Below, piece after piece: positions 1-6,400 of a DNA stretch of 6,400 bases. The stretch is taken from positions 1 to 6,400 of the forward strand of contig JALOTU010000142.1 in the NCBI GenBank assembly GCA_025457725.1, in the 5' to 3' direction. The notes below the pieces were generated by a model, which saw only the letters and a program-made list of their open reading frames with translations, was not told the origin of the DNA and did not search any database. How positions within the stretch are numbered: position 1 is the first letter of the stretch; each line of letters opens with the position of its first letter. The translations under genes and the position numbers were made by a program. Source of the DNA: Verrucomicrobiota bacterium. Its GTDB lineage: Bacteria; Verrucomicrobiota; Verrucomicrobiia; Limisphaerales; DSYF01.

Positions 1-3000
1 GCCAGCTGTTCCCCGGGGATGCCAATGCCCGTGTCCACCACGTCAATCCGCACGGGATGATGATCCCGGACATCCGTGACGACCCGGAGCGTGACGCTGC
101 CTTTCTCGGTGAACTTCAGCGAGTTGCCGATCAGGTTGATGAGAATCTGCCTGAGCTTGTCGGGGTCGGTTTGAATCGGAGCCACTCGCTCGGGCATGTC
201 GCAACGCAGAACCACCGGGCGCTCGCGGACCAACCCCTCCTGCTGGGCAACCGTTTCCCTCACCAGCTCGTCCACGCGCACGGAGGAAACCTGCAGTTCC
301 ACCTTGCGTGCCTCGATCTTCGAGAGATCCAGAATCTGGTTGATTAGATCGAGCAGGTGCTTTCCGTTCGACAGGATTCGCCCCAGGAACGACAGCTCGG
401 AGGCGGTCAGGTTTCCGGCCTTGTTCTTCAGCATGATGTTCGAGAAACCGATGATGGAATTTAACGGCGTCCGCAACTCGTGGCTCATGTTGGCCAGGAA
501 CTGGCTCTTGGTTCGGTTGGCCTCCTCGGCGGCTTCCTTGGCTCGTTTCAAGGCCTCGGAGGTCTGCTTCAAATCAGTGATGTCGCGCGTGATCCCAAAA
601 GTGCCGACGATCTCGCCCCCCTTGTTGCGCAACGGCATCTTGGTGGTGGAGGCCCAGCGGATCACGTTCCCGGGCAGGGTCTCCTTCTCCACCAGCCCAA
701 TCACCGGTTCGCCGGTGCGGATGATGCGCTGCTCGTCCTCGAAGGCCTGCCGGGCATGTTCCTCGGTGAAATAGTCGAAATCGGTCTTGCCCTCCGCCTC
801 GCGCGGGTCTTTCAGCCCGAACAAATCCGCGTGCGCGCGGCTCATCCGCATGATCCGGCTCTGCCTGTCCTTGAAGTAGATGCGGTCGGGAATGTTGTCC
901 AGCAGGGCGTAAAGCAGGTCGCGCTCGCGCTGAAGCTTCTCCTCGACCACCTTCATCCCGGTGATGTCGTGCGAGATGCCGAAGGTGCCGACCGTATTGC
1001 CCTGCTTGTCACGCAGCGGCAGCTTGGTGCTGAGCGCCCAGGCGATGGTGCCGTCGGGCCCGGTGATTTTTTCCTCCTTGACGACGGTTTCCCCCGTGCG
1101 CATCAGCCTCTGTTCGTCCTCATACGCCCGGCGGGCGTGCTCCTCGGGGAAGAAGTCAAAGTCGGATTTGCCAACCGCCTCCCGGGCGTCGCTCAAACCC
1201 AGCCGTTCCAGGTGCGCCCGGCTGTTGCGCAGGTAGCGGCTCTGGCGGTCCTTGAAGTAGATCCGGTCGGGCAGATTATTCATCAGCGTGTGCAGCAGAT
1301 CGCGCTCGGCTTGCAGGGCCTGCTCGGCGCGATGCTTGTCGGTGACATCCCAGAACAGTCCCTGCACGCCGATGATCGTTCCCGATCCATCCCGCAGGGG
1401 GGCCTTGATCACCTGCGCATACCGAACATCGGATCCCGGCAGGTGCAACTCCTGGGTTTCCTCCAGGCTGGTGCCACTCTCAATGATGCGCGCCTCCTCG
1501 GCCTGATGCTGCGAGGCCTGTGCGGAGGGGAACACATCAAACTCCGTGCGGCCCAGGATGTCTTCCACCGGCTTCCCCAGTTCGTTGGCGAACCGGTGAT
1601 TGGCAAACGTGAACCGGCCCTCCAGATCCTTGCGGTACAGGCTGAGGGGCAGGCTTTCCACCAGGGAATGGTAAAGCGCCTCGGAATCCTTCATGGAGAG
1701 CTGCGCCCGTTCGAGGTCCGCCACCGCGCGTTCCAGTTGCTCGTTGGTCCGGCGCATCTCCGCCTCCGCCTCCTTCATCTGGGTCACATCCCGGGAAATG
1801 CCAAAGGTCCCGATCACCCGTCCCTGCTGATTGCGCATGGGCATCTTGGTGGTGGAGGCCCAGCGATGGGTCCCGTCAGGCATGTCCTCCCGCTCCACCA
1901 ACCCGATCACCGGCCGGCCGGTGCGAATGATTCGCCGCTCGTCGTCATACGCCTGCCGCGCATGCTCCTCGCCGAAGAAATCAAAATCGCTCCGCCCGAT
2001 CACCTCCGACGGATCCCCCAGGTTGAACAGTTCCGCCATCGCCCGGTTGACGCGCAGAAACCGGCTTTCCTCATCCTTGAAATAGATCCGGTCGGGAACA
2101 TTATCCAGCAGCGTATGCAGCAGCTCGCGCTCGCGCTTCAGCTCCATTTCCGTCCGATGCTTGTCGGTGACGTCCCAGAAGATCCCCTGCAGTCCGGTCA
2201 CCTCGCCGAGACTGTCGCGCAAGGGCGTCTTGATCACCTGCACGAAGCGGAGGTCCGCATCTGACAGACGCAGCTCCTGCACTTCCTCCAGCGCGGCCCC
2301 GCTCTCCAGAATCCGATCCTCCTCCTGCTTGTGCCGGGCGGCCTGTTCCGCCGGGAACAAATCGAACTCCGTCTTCCCCAGAATCTCCTCCAGCGATTTG
2401 CCCAGTTCGTGGCAGAACCGCTGGTTGGCGAAGGTGAACCTCCCCTGCGGATCCTTGCGAAGAATGCTCAATGGCAGGTTCTCCACCAGGGAATGGTACT
2501 GCGCCTCGGAATCCTTGGTGGATTGCTGGGCGCGCTCGCGATCCGCAATCTCCTTCTTCAGCTGCTGGTTGGCTCCCCGCAAGGCCGCCGTCATCTCCTC
2601 CGCCATGACCATGGCGTGCTCCCGCGTCCGGCTCAACGACCAGACAATCCCGAACAACAGCAGGCTGACCACGAGCCCGCCAATCCCCGCCAGCGTGCTG
2701 AACATCCGCGACGTTCTGGCATCGAAGGCGGGCGATGAGGAGAAATCCAACCGCCAGGAGCGCCCGCCCATCGGCAGGAGCGCCCGCTCGGTAAAGGCCG
2801 GCACATAGGCGTCCGTCCCCGCCCCGGAGCCGCCGGAATCATAAATGAGCGCCTCCGGCGAATCCTGGAACCCGTCAAAGATGCGAATCCGGAGGCCGGC
2901 CTCCGAGCGTTGAAAAACCTCGTCCAACACCTGGTCCAGGCCAAACCGCGCATACACCAGCCCCTTGAACAACCGACGGCGATCGGACCCACCCGCGGGC

Positions 3001-3674
3001 ACCGCGCCCGATTCGTAAATGGGCAGCATCATGAGGAACCCCATGGCGTCGTCGCTCAACCGCACCTGACCGGACACCACCGCCCGCCCGGAATCCCGCG
3101 CCGCTTCCGCCGCCGCCATTCGGGCCGGGTCGTTGTTGATGCATTGTCCCAGCAGGGCCTGGCGACCTTCCTCGGGTTCGAGGTACTTGATGACCAGCAG
3201 GTCGCCCTCGATTCCCGCGGCGGCATTCACCTTGAAACCCGGCCTCCCGTCGGCGCGCGCCGCCGCCTCAAACGAGTTCACCTCGCCCCGCGCCACCCGC
3301 TCCACGTACCCGAGCGCGTCCAATCCGGGAAAACGGGAATCCCCGGCCACACTCAAAACGTAAGCTCTCCATTCCTGTCGCTCGACAGATGCGCTGGCGG
3401 CAAACAAGCCCCCGGCCCCGTGCAGAAAGTTTTCGTAGGCGGCCAGGCGCTCATCCAACATGACACGCGCACCGGCCACCTCCTCCTCAAAACGCATTTG
3501 GTCCCCCAACCGCGCATGCCGCAGACTGATCAACCATCCGCCGGCGCTGGCCGTCAGGGAAATGAGCAACACCACCCAGATGACGCGCCGGCTGGAAGAG
3601 GCTTCCGGCGAGCGCCGCGCGTTCCCGCGAGCACCGGGCTCCCGCCGCATGGCATGGGTTTCACTGGTTTTCAT
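1..3674 (-). CDS. CHASE-PAS(x5) membrane sensor histidine kinase, C-terminus beyond window
   Basis: This is the sensor kinase of a two-component system. I translated it by hand; it stays open from the ATG at 3674 to the window edge (1224 codons plus 2 bases). The N-terminus is Arg-rich, followed by membrane segment 1 (about 31-50), an extracytoplasmic CHASE domain (about 80-270; VERQEW at 97-102, RFPGLDALGYVERV at 114-127) and membrane segment 2 (about 326-347). A coiled linker leads to five PAS_4-like domains (about 389-507, 514-633, 664-782, 789-908, 916-1035). HisKA has the H-box FLANMSHELRTPLN with phospho-acceptor His1065 (480-482). HATPase_c has the N-box (DPDKLRQILINLIGNSLKFT, Asn1184) and G1 box DTGIGIP (1214-1220). 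The rest of HATPase_c, and any receiver domain that would make it a hybrid kinase, lie off the window. The start is fixed by an in-frame TGA at 3684-3686 and a good Shine-Dalgarno sequence. No LOV cysteine motif is seen in the PAS domains. The CHASE ligand and the response regulator are unknown. It lies 62 bases after the dehydrogenase gene on the same strand. Confidence 0.95.
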   Translation of the reverse strand, partial: MKTSETHAMRREPGARGNARRSPEASSSRRVIWVVLLISLTASAGGWLISLRHARLGDQMRFEEEVAGARVMLDERLAAYENFLHGAGGLFAASASVERQEWRAYVLSVAGDSRFPGLDALGYVERVARGEVNSFEAAARADGRPGFKVNAAAGIEGDLLVIKYLEPEEGRQALLGQCINNDPARMAAAEAARDSGRAVVSGQVRLSDDAMGFLMMLPIYESGAVPAGGSDRRRLFKGLVYARFGLDQVLDEVFQRSEAGLRIRIFDGFQDSPEALIYDSGGSGAGTDAYVPAFTERALLPMGGRSWRLDFSSSPAFDARTSRMFSTLAGIGGLVVSLLLFGIVWSLSRTREHAMVMAEEMTAALRGANQQLKKEIADRERAQQSTKDSEAQYHSLVENLPLSILRKDPQGRFTFANQRFCHELGKSLEEILGKTEFDLFPAEQAARHKQEEDRILESGAALEEVQELRLSDADLRFVQVIKTPLRDSLGEVTGLQGIFWDVTDKHRTEMELKRERELLHTLLDNVPDRIYFKDEESRFLRVNRAMAELFNLGDPSEVIGRSDFDFFGEEHARQAYDDERRIIRTGRPVIGLVEREDMPDGTHRWASTTKMPMRNQQGRVIGTFGISRDVTQMKEAEAEMRRTNEQLERAVADLERAQLSMKDSEALYHSLVESLPLSLYRKDLEGRFTFANHRFANELGKPVEDILGRTEFDVFPSAQASQHQAEEARIIESGTSLEETQELHLPGSDVRYAQVIKAPLRDGSGTIIGVQGLFWDVTDKHRAEQALQAERDLLHTLMNNLPDRIYFKDRQSRYLRNSRAHLERLGLSDAREAVGKSDFDFFPEEHARRAYEDEQRLMRTGETVVKEEKITGPDGTIAWALSTKLPLRDKQGNTVGTFGISHDITGMKVVEEKLQRERDLLYALLDNIPDRIYFKDRQSRIMRMSRAHADLFGLKDPREAEGKTDFDYFTEEHARQAFEDEQRIIRTGEPVIGLVEKETLPGNVIRWASTTKMPLRNKGGEIVGTFGITRDITDLKQTSEALKRAKEAAEEANRTKSQFLANMSHELRTPLNSIIGFSNIMLKNKAGNLTASELSFLGRILSNGKHLLDLINQILDLSKIEARKVELQVSSVRVDELVRETVAQQEGLVRERPVVLRCDMPERVAPIQTDPDKLRQILINLIGNSLKFTEKGSVTLRVVTDVRDHHPVRIDVVDTGIGIPGEQL
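567..941 (-). repeat. Kinase third PAS-B copy (PAS-B3), next to the H-box
   Basis: Kinase residues about 912-1036, offset 127 residues from PAS-B2 and 402 from PAS-B1. It begins ERDLLYALLDNIPDRIYFKD and ends GTFGITRDITDLK, then a short helix joins it to HisKA. It has no preceding PAS-A, so it was added as a single-domain copy. Its front half resembles PAS-B2 and its back half resembles PAS-B1. Confidence 0.85.
634..659 (-). repeat. 26-base exact direct repeat, copy in PAS-B3
   Basis: This stretch encodes RWASTTKMP (kinase residues 1006-1014, last codon partial). It is identical base for base to 1840-1865 in PAS-B1, while the flanking base on each side differs. The equivalent stretch of PAS-B2, which lies between them, encodes AWALSTKLP and has diverged. 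Confidence 0.9.
945..1757 (-). repeat. Kinase duplicated unit, copy 2: coiled linker + PAS-A2 + PAS-B2
   Basis: Kinase residues about 640-910. The order matches copy 1: linker TNEQLERAVADLERAQLS, PAS-A2 beginning YHSLVESLPLS and ending FWDVTDKHR, PAS-B2 beginning ERDLLHTLMNNLPDRIYFKD and ending GTFGISHDIT. By my count PAS-A1 and PAS-A2 match at 79 of 119 aligned residues (about two thirds) with no gaps. This shows internal duplication rather than recruitment of separate PAS domains. Confidence 0.85.
1770..2582 (-). repeat. Kinase duplicated unit, copy 1: coiled linker + PAS-A1 + PAS-B1
   Basis: Kinase residues about 365-635. The unit has a charged coiled linker (ANQQLKKEIADRERAQQS), then PAS-A1 starting YHSLVENLPLS and ending FWDVTDKHR, then PAS-B1 starting ERELLHTLLDNVPDRIYFKD and ending GTFGISRDVT. 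It aligns without gaps to copy 2 at an offset of 275 residues. The linker is part of the repeated unit. Confidence 0.85.
1840..1865 (-). repeat. 26-base exact direct repeat, copy in PAS-B1
   Basis: This is the partner of 634-659 and encodes RWASTTKMP at kinase residues 604-612 (last codon partial). Identity extends through third codon positions, suggesting recent duplication or gene conversion rather than protein-level constraint alone. Confidence 0.9.
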
Positions 3675-3679
3675 ACGCG

Positions 3680-3685
3680 CTCCTC
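3680..3685 (-). promoter_or_regulatory. Shine-Dalgarno of the sensor kinase
   Basis: On the minus strand GAGGAG stands 5 bases before the ATG at 3674. An in-frame TGA (3684-3686) overlaps this site, and none of the codons between it and the ATG is a start codon. The ATG at 3674 is therefore the most upstream possible start. The next in-frame ATG (Met9) has no comparable signal and would trim only eight residues. Confidence 0.8.
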
Positions 3686-3709
3686 ATGTTCAGGCCGCCC
3701 CGGCTCAAC

Positions 3710-3736
3710 GCCGGCCAAACCCAGGGGTTCGCCGGC
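3710..3736 (-). other. Intergenic stem-loop abutting the dehydrogenase stop codon
   Basis: An imperfect inverted repeat begins at the base after the dehydrogenase TGA. The arms are GCCGGC (3731-3736 and 3710-3715), and an inner four-pair stem AACC/GGTT closes a four-base loop, with a small asymmetric internal bulge between the two stems. No T-run follows on the minus strand, so it does not look like a standard intrinsic terminator. It could protect the 3' end of the upstream transcript or modulate read-through into the kinase. GCCGGC is itself palindromic and common in GC-rich DNA, so chance is possible. Confidence 0.45.
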
Positions 3737-6400
3737 TCAGGCCAGAGATTCCGCAAGCAACTCCGCAATGTGGCGGAGGCGGACGTTGGCCAGATGCTTG
3801 ATCTGCTGGCGACAACTCGTTCCCGTGGCGACCACGGTGGTGCCATACGGCTGAGCCACCAGCTGGTCAATCAAGGGGCGGGCGATTTCCACCGACAAAT
3901 CGTATTTCGACGACATCATTCCGAACGCCCCCGCCATGCCGCAACACCCGGTGTCCAGCAGGGTGACCGTTCGCTCCGGCAGGCGCTCGGCCAGACGGCG
4001 CAACACATCCGCGCGCCCCGCCGACTTGGCGTGGCAATGGGCGTGGATCACGATGTTGCCGGCCTTTTCGGTGAAGCGAAGCGCGCCGGGCTCCTCCTCC
4101 AACAGGCCGCTCACGAACTCTTCAAACAACAGGCAGCGCTTCGCAACCTCCCCGGCCCCCGGCAGCCCCAGTTCAAGGTAATCCTCCGTGAACATGGTCC
4201 AGCAGGACGGCTCCAGAAAAATCACCGGCGTCCGGGTCATATCCCGGTTGAGCAAGGCCAGGTTGTGCGTCCCGCATTGTTTCACATGATCCAGGTTTCC
4301 CTGACTGAACGCGGGCCGGCCGCAACACATCCGCTCCTGTTGCAGCAGCACCCGATACCCCGCCGCCTCCAACACGCGCACCGCCGCCATCCCCACCTTG
4401 GACTCATGATACCGGGTCGAGGTGTCATCCCAGAGAATCACCGTGCCGCGCCGTCCCATCTTGTTGGGCGGCCGGTTCTCAAACCACTCGTCAAACCTCA
4501 ATCGACTGTAGGAGGGCAACGGTCGATGAGGCGAAAAGCCCAGCGCACGCCCCACCAGGTGACGCATCACCACCGACCTCAACGCGAAGTTCGCCAGCCG
4601 GGGCAACCGACATCCCACCCGGCCCAGCGCATCCGCATGGCTGATGAGCCGCTCCCGCAGGATCAACCCGCGTCGCTGGATGCGGGCATGATTCAGTTCC
4701 GCACGCAACAGGCTCATGTTCACATTCGACGGGCACTCGCGGGTGCAGGCATGGCACGCCAGGCAGTTGCCCAGCGCCTGCTTCAACTCCAGCGAATTCG
4801 TCGGATCGGAACCCTCCCCCCCCCGCCCCTGCAGCACCGCGCGGATCAGATTGGCCCGGCCCCGCGTGGACATCAATTCATCGCCGGTGGCGATGTAGGT
4901 GGGGCACATGGTCGGCGCGGGTTTCAAACAGGCGCCACAACCATTGCACTGCTCCAGGTTTCGAACAAAGGACTGGTCCTTGGCAAGAAAGCCGAGCAGA
5001 GGCTTGAAAGGCAGCCCGATGGGACGGTTTCTCTGGATGCGCAGATCGCCATCCAGCGCATAACGCCCGTCGGGAATGATCTTGCCCGGATTCAGCACGT
5101 TCGCCGGATCAAACGCCTTCTTGATCTCCCGCATCACCCGCATCATCCGATCGCCCAACTGCTCCGGCATGAACTCGGTCTGCCCGATGCCCACGCCGTG
5201 CTCCGCGCACAACGAACCCTTGAACTGTTTCACCAGGGCGCCAACCTCCCGCGACACCTGCCGCATCTGCTTCAGGCCTTCCGGGGTGTGAAGATCAATG
5301 ATCGGCCGCACATGCAGCAAACCCGACGCGGCATGGCCATAAAACGAGGCCTCCAACCCCATCCCGCGGAGAATCTCCTGGAATCCACCCACATACGCCG
5401 GCAAATCCGCCGGACGCACGGCGGTGTCCTCGACGCAGGTCTGCGGTTTGCCGTCCCCCTTGCGCCCCGTCAGCAGCGACAGGCCCGCCTTGCGCATGGC
5501 CCAGAACAGGTTCATTGCGGCGGCTTCCGTCAGCATCAACTTGCGCCGGCCCAGTTTCCGTCGCTCCAGCGCCGCCAGCTTGTCCTGCACCTCGTCGAAG
5601 AACTCGATCGCCAGGATGGACTCGCAGGGCCGCTCGTCGAGATCCAGCAGATCGCGCGCTCCCTCGAACTCGAGCTGCCCGCGTGTCTGATCGAGCAAGG
5701 GGCGGTCGAGATGCTCGATGGCCGCCGGCTTCAAGTCCTGCAATTCCACCGTGGCCTGCATCGCCTCGGCCACGCTGTCAAAGAAGAGGATGCCCAACGC
5801 ACGTTCCTTGGGCAGCGGGACAAGCTTGAGCTCCGCCGAAAAAATTCCCGCCAGGGTCCCCTCGCTCCCGCAGAGAATGCTCACCAGATTGCGACGGTCC
5901 GGGTTCAGGCACCGCTCAATGGCGTAGCCCGGCCAGCGCTTCAGCAACCCCGGAGGCCGGTTCTCGGCGATCTCCATTCCATTGAACTCCACCAGACTCT
6001 CCACCACCCCCATCTGGCGCGGCAAACTGAGGATGTCCTCCCCCACATTTGTGATGCTGCCGTCGGCCAGCACCACCTCGACCGATTTCACGTGGTCCAC
6101 CGTCATCCCATAGATCGGGGTGCGCGCCCCGCTCGAGTTGTTCCCGATCATCCCCCCGATGGTGGCCCGGGAACTCGTGGCCACATCCGGCGCAAACCAC
6201 AGCTTGTAAGGCCGCAGAAAGTCGTTGAGCTGGTCCAACACCACCCCGGCCCCCACCCGGATGGTGTTGCGCTCGACATCCAGCTGGCCGATCCGACGAT
6301 TGTGCCGCGCAAAATCCACCACCACCCCGTCCCCGATCGCCCCGCCGGTCAGCCCGCTCCCCGCACCCCGGGGGATGACCGCCAGGCCCGCCGCCGCCGC
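3737..6400 (-). CDS. FAD-binding and Fe-S-binding 2-hydroxyacid dehydrogenase (YdiJ / D-lactate dehydrogenase type), N-terminus beyond window
   Basis: A flavin/iron-sulfur dehydrogenase that probably oxidises a D-2-hydroxyacid (D-lactate, D-2-hydroxyglutarate or glycolate) and passes electrons through Fe-S centres to the respiratory chain. The frame is open to the window edge, giving 887 visible codons; residues below count from that edge. The FAD_binding_4 domain has PRGAGSGLTGG at 10-20, IGGMIGNNSSGA at 81-92 and CGSEGTLAGI at 177-186. FAD-oxidase_C spans about 195-443, with GHAASGLLHVRP at 355-366, EHGVGIG at 400-406 and DPANVLNPGK at 431-440. His356, His363 and Glu400 fit the metal/substrate-site pattern of FAD-linked D-2-hydroxyacid dehydrogenases. 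Two ferredoxin-like clusters follow: Cys485/488/491/499 and Cys546/549/552/556. Two CCG units have CCGRP at 692-696 with Cys733, and CHAKS at 789-793 with DTGCCGMAG at 816-824. Relatives are roughly 950-1020 residues, so about 60-130 residues are missing upstream. The GTG at 6325 is not the start, because the conserved FAD motif lies before it. The exact substrate cannot be told from sequence. No membrane segment is visible, so peripheral or cytoplasmic location is likely. Confidence 0.95.
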   Translation of the reverse strand, partial: AAAAGLAVIPRGAGSGLTGGAIGDGVVVDFARHNRRIGQLDVERNTIRVGAGVVLDQLNDFLRPYKLWFAPDVATSSRATIGGMIGNNSSGARTPIYGMTVDHVKSVEVVLADGSITNVGEDILSLPRQMGVVESLVEFNGMEIAENRPPGLLKRWPGYAIERCLNPDRRNLVSILCGSEGTLAGIFSAELKLVPLPKERALGILFFDSVAEAMQATVELQDLKPAAIEHLDRPLLDQTRGQLEFEGARDLLDLDERPCESILAIEFFDEVQDKLAALERRKLGRRKLMLTEAAAMNLFWAMRKAGLSLLTGRKGDGKPQTCVEDTAVRPADLPAYVGGFQEILRGMGLEASFYGHAASGLLHVRPIIDLHTPEGLKQMRQVSREVGALVKQFKGSLCAEHGVGIGQTEFMPEQLGDRMMRVMREIKKAFDPANVLNPGKIIPDGRYALDGDLRIQRNRPIGLPFKPLLGFLAKDQSFVRNLEQCNGCGACLKPAPTMCPTYIATGDELMSTRGRANLIRAVLQGRGGEGSDPTNSLELKQALGNCLACHACTRECPSNVNMSLLRAELNHARIQRRGLILRERLISHADALGRVGCRLPRLANFALRSVVMRHLVGRALGFSPHRPLPSYSRLRFDEWFENRPPNKMGRRGTVILWDDTSTRYHESKVGMAAVRVLEAAGYRVLLQQERMCCGRPAFSQGNLDHVKQCGTHNLALLNRDMTRTPVIFLEPSCWTMFTEDYLELGLPGAGEVAKRCLLFEEFVSGLLEEEPGALRFTEKAGNIVIHAHCHAKSAGRADVLRRLAERLPERTVTLLDTGCCGMAGAFGMMSSKYDLSVEIARPLIDQLVAQPYGTTVVATGTSCRQQIKHLANVRLRHIAELLAESLA
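4816..4824 (-). repeat. Nine-G homopolymer within the dehydrogenase
   Basis: Nine consecutive G residues on the coding strand fall in a glycine-rich linker (QGRGGEGSD, visible residues 524-532) between the first and second 4Fe-4S motifs. The reading frame is intact as given. Gain or loss of one base would shift the frame before the second cluster and both CCG units. Confidence 0.9.

Noticed and set aside
196..774. Ser/Arg-rich plus-strand open frame over the HisKA and PAS-B3 coding region
   Set aside because: It is antisense to well-conserved H-box and PAS sequence, with low-complexity composition and no plausible domain.
480..2264. A 594-codon open frame on the plus strand with repeated-looking peptide segments
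   Set aside because: It lies antisense and in codon register with the kinase. Its stops could come only from TTA, CTA or TCA codons in the kinase, which are rare in this GC-rich gene; its end at 2264 is the kinase TCA for Ser471. The repeats mirror the PAS repeats. It shows no recognisable domain.
945..2582. Direct repeats considered as a mobile element, CRISPR array or assembly artefact
   Set aside because: The repeats are in frame, diverged (about two-thirds identical in protein between PAS-A copies) and match PAS domain boundaries. They are protein-domain duplications, not collapsed or duplicated assembly.
2633..3144. Minus-strand open frames (2633-2992 and 2875-3144) inside the kinase
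   Set aside because: They are out of frame with the CHASE and second membrane segment, which translate convincingly in the kinase frame. They show no domain signature.
3675..3736. A possible intrinsic terminator or kinase promoter in the gap
   Set aside because: The hairpin has no T-run on the minus strand, and no credible -10/-35 pair is visible in the 62 bases.
2910..3854. A 314-codon open frame on the plus strand
   Set aside because: It overlaps the CHASE region of the kinase, the intergenic gap and the end of the dehydrogenase, all of which have clear domain evidence on the minus strand. Its composition is rich in Arg, Pro, His and Gly, as expected of an antisense frame.
3661..3870. Minus-strand open frame spanning the gene junction
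   Set aside because: It is out of frame with both genes across their overlap with it. The kinase start with its Shine-Dalgarno sequence and upstream in-frame stop explains the junction better.

Overview
The window is a GC-rich, densely coding bacterial chromosome segment. It holds two large genes, both on the minus strand and both cut by a window edge. The upstream gene (3737 to beyond 6400) encodes a fused FAD-binding plus iron-sulfur 2-hydroxyacid dehydrogenase of the YdiJ / D-lactate dehydrogenase type. The downstream gene (below 1 to 3674) encodes a membrane-anchored sensor histidine kinase with an extracytoplasmic CHASE domain, five cytoplasmic PAS domains and a HisKA/HATPase core. A CHASE sensor flanked by two membrane segments, together with a quinone-linked type of oxidase, fits a free-living, respiring, probably Gram-negative bacterium. 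The style of the PAS repeats and of the fused FAD/Fe-S protein recalls Verrucomicrobiota and related PVC-group bacteria. That placement is an impression from memory and is only weakly supported.

Layout, read in the direction of transcription from high to low coordinates: 6400-3737 dehydrogenase, with its N-terminus outside the window; 3736-3675, a 62-base gap with a stem-loop directly after the TGA and a Shine-Dalgarno sequence directly before the next ATG; 3674-1 kinase, with its C-terminus outside the window just after the G1 ATP-binding box. No stretch over 300 bases lacks a gene. I see no tRNA, rRNA, CRISPR array, insertion sequence or phage feature.

The short gap, common strand and lack of a recognisable terminator or promoter suggest cotranscription, so the kinase could sense something related to the dehydrogenase's metabolism. 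This is inference only. The most notable structure is inside the kinase. Its PAS region is an A-B-A-B-B array built from a duplicated unit of about 275 residues (coiled linker + PAS-A + PAS-B) plus one extra PAS-B. The last PAS-B is a mosaic: its front half resembles the neighbouring PAS-B2, and its back half resembles the more distant PAS-B1, including a 26-base exact match. I did not find convincing evidence of a wholly new biological system.
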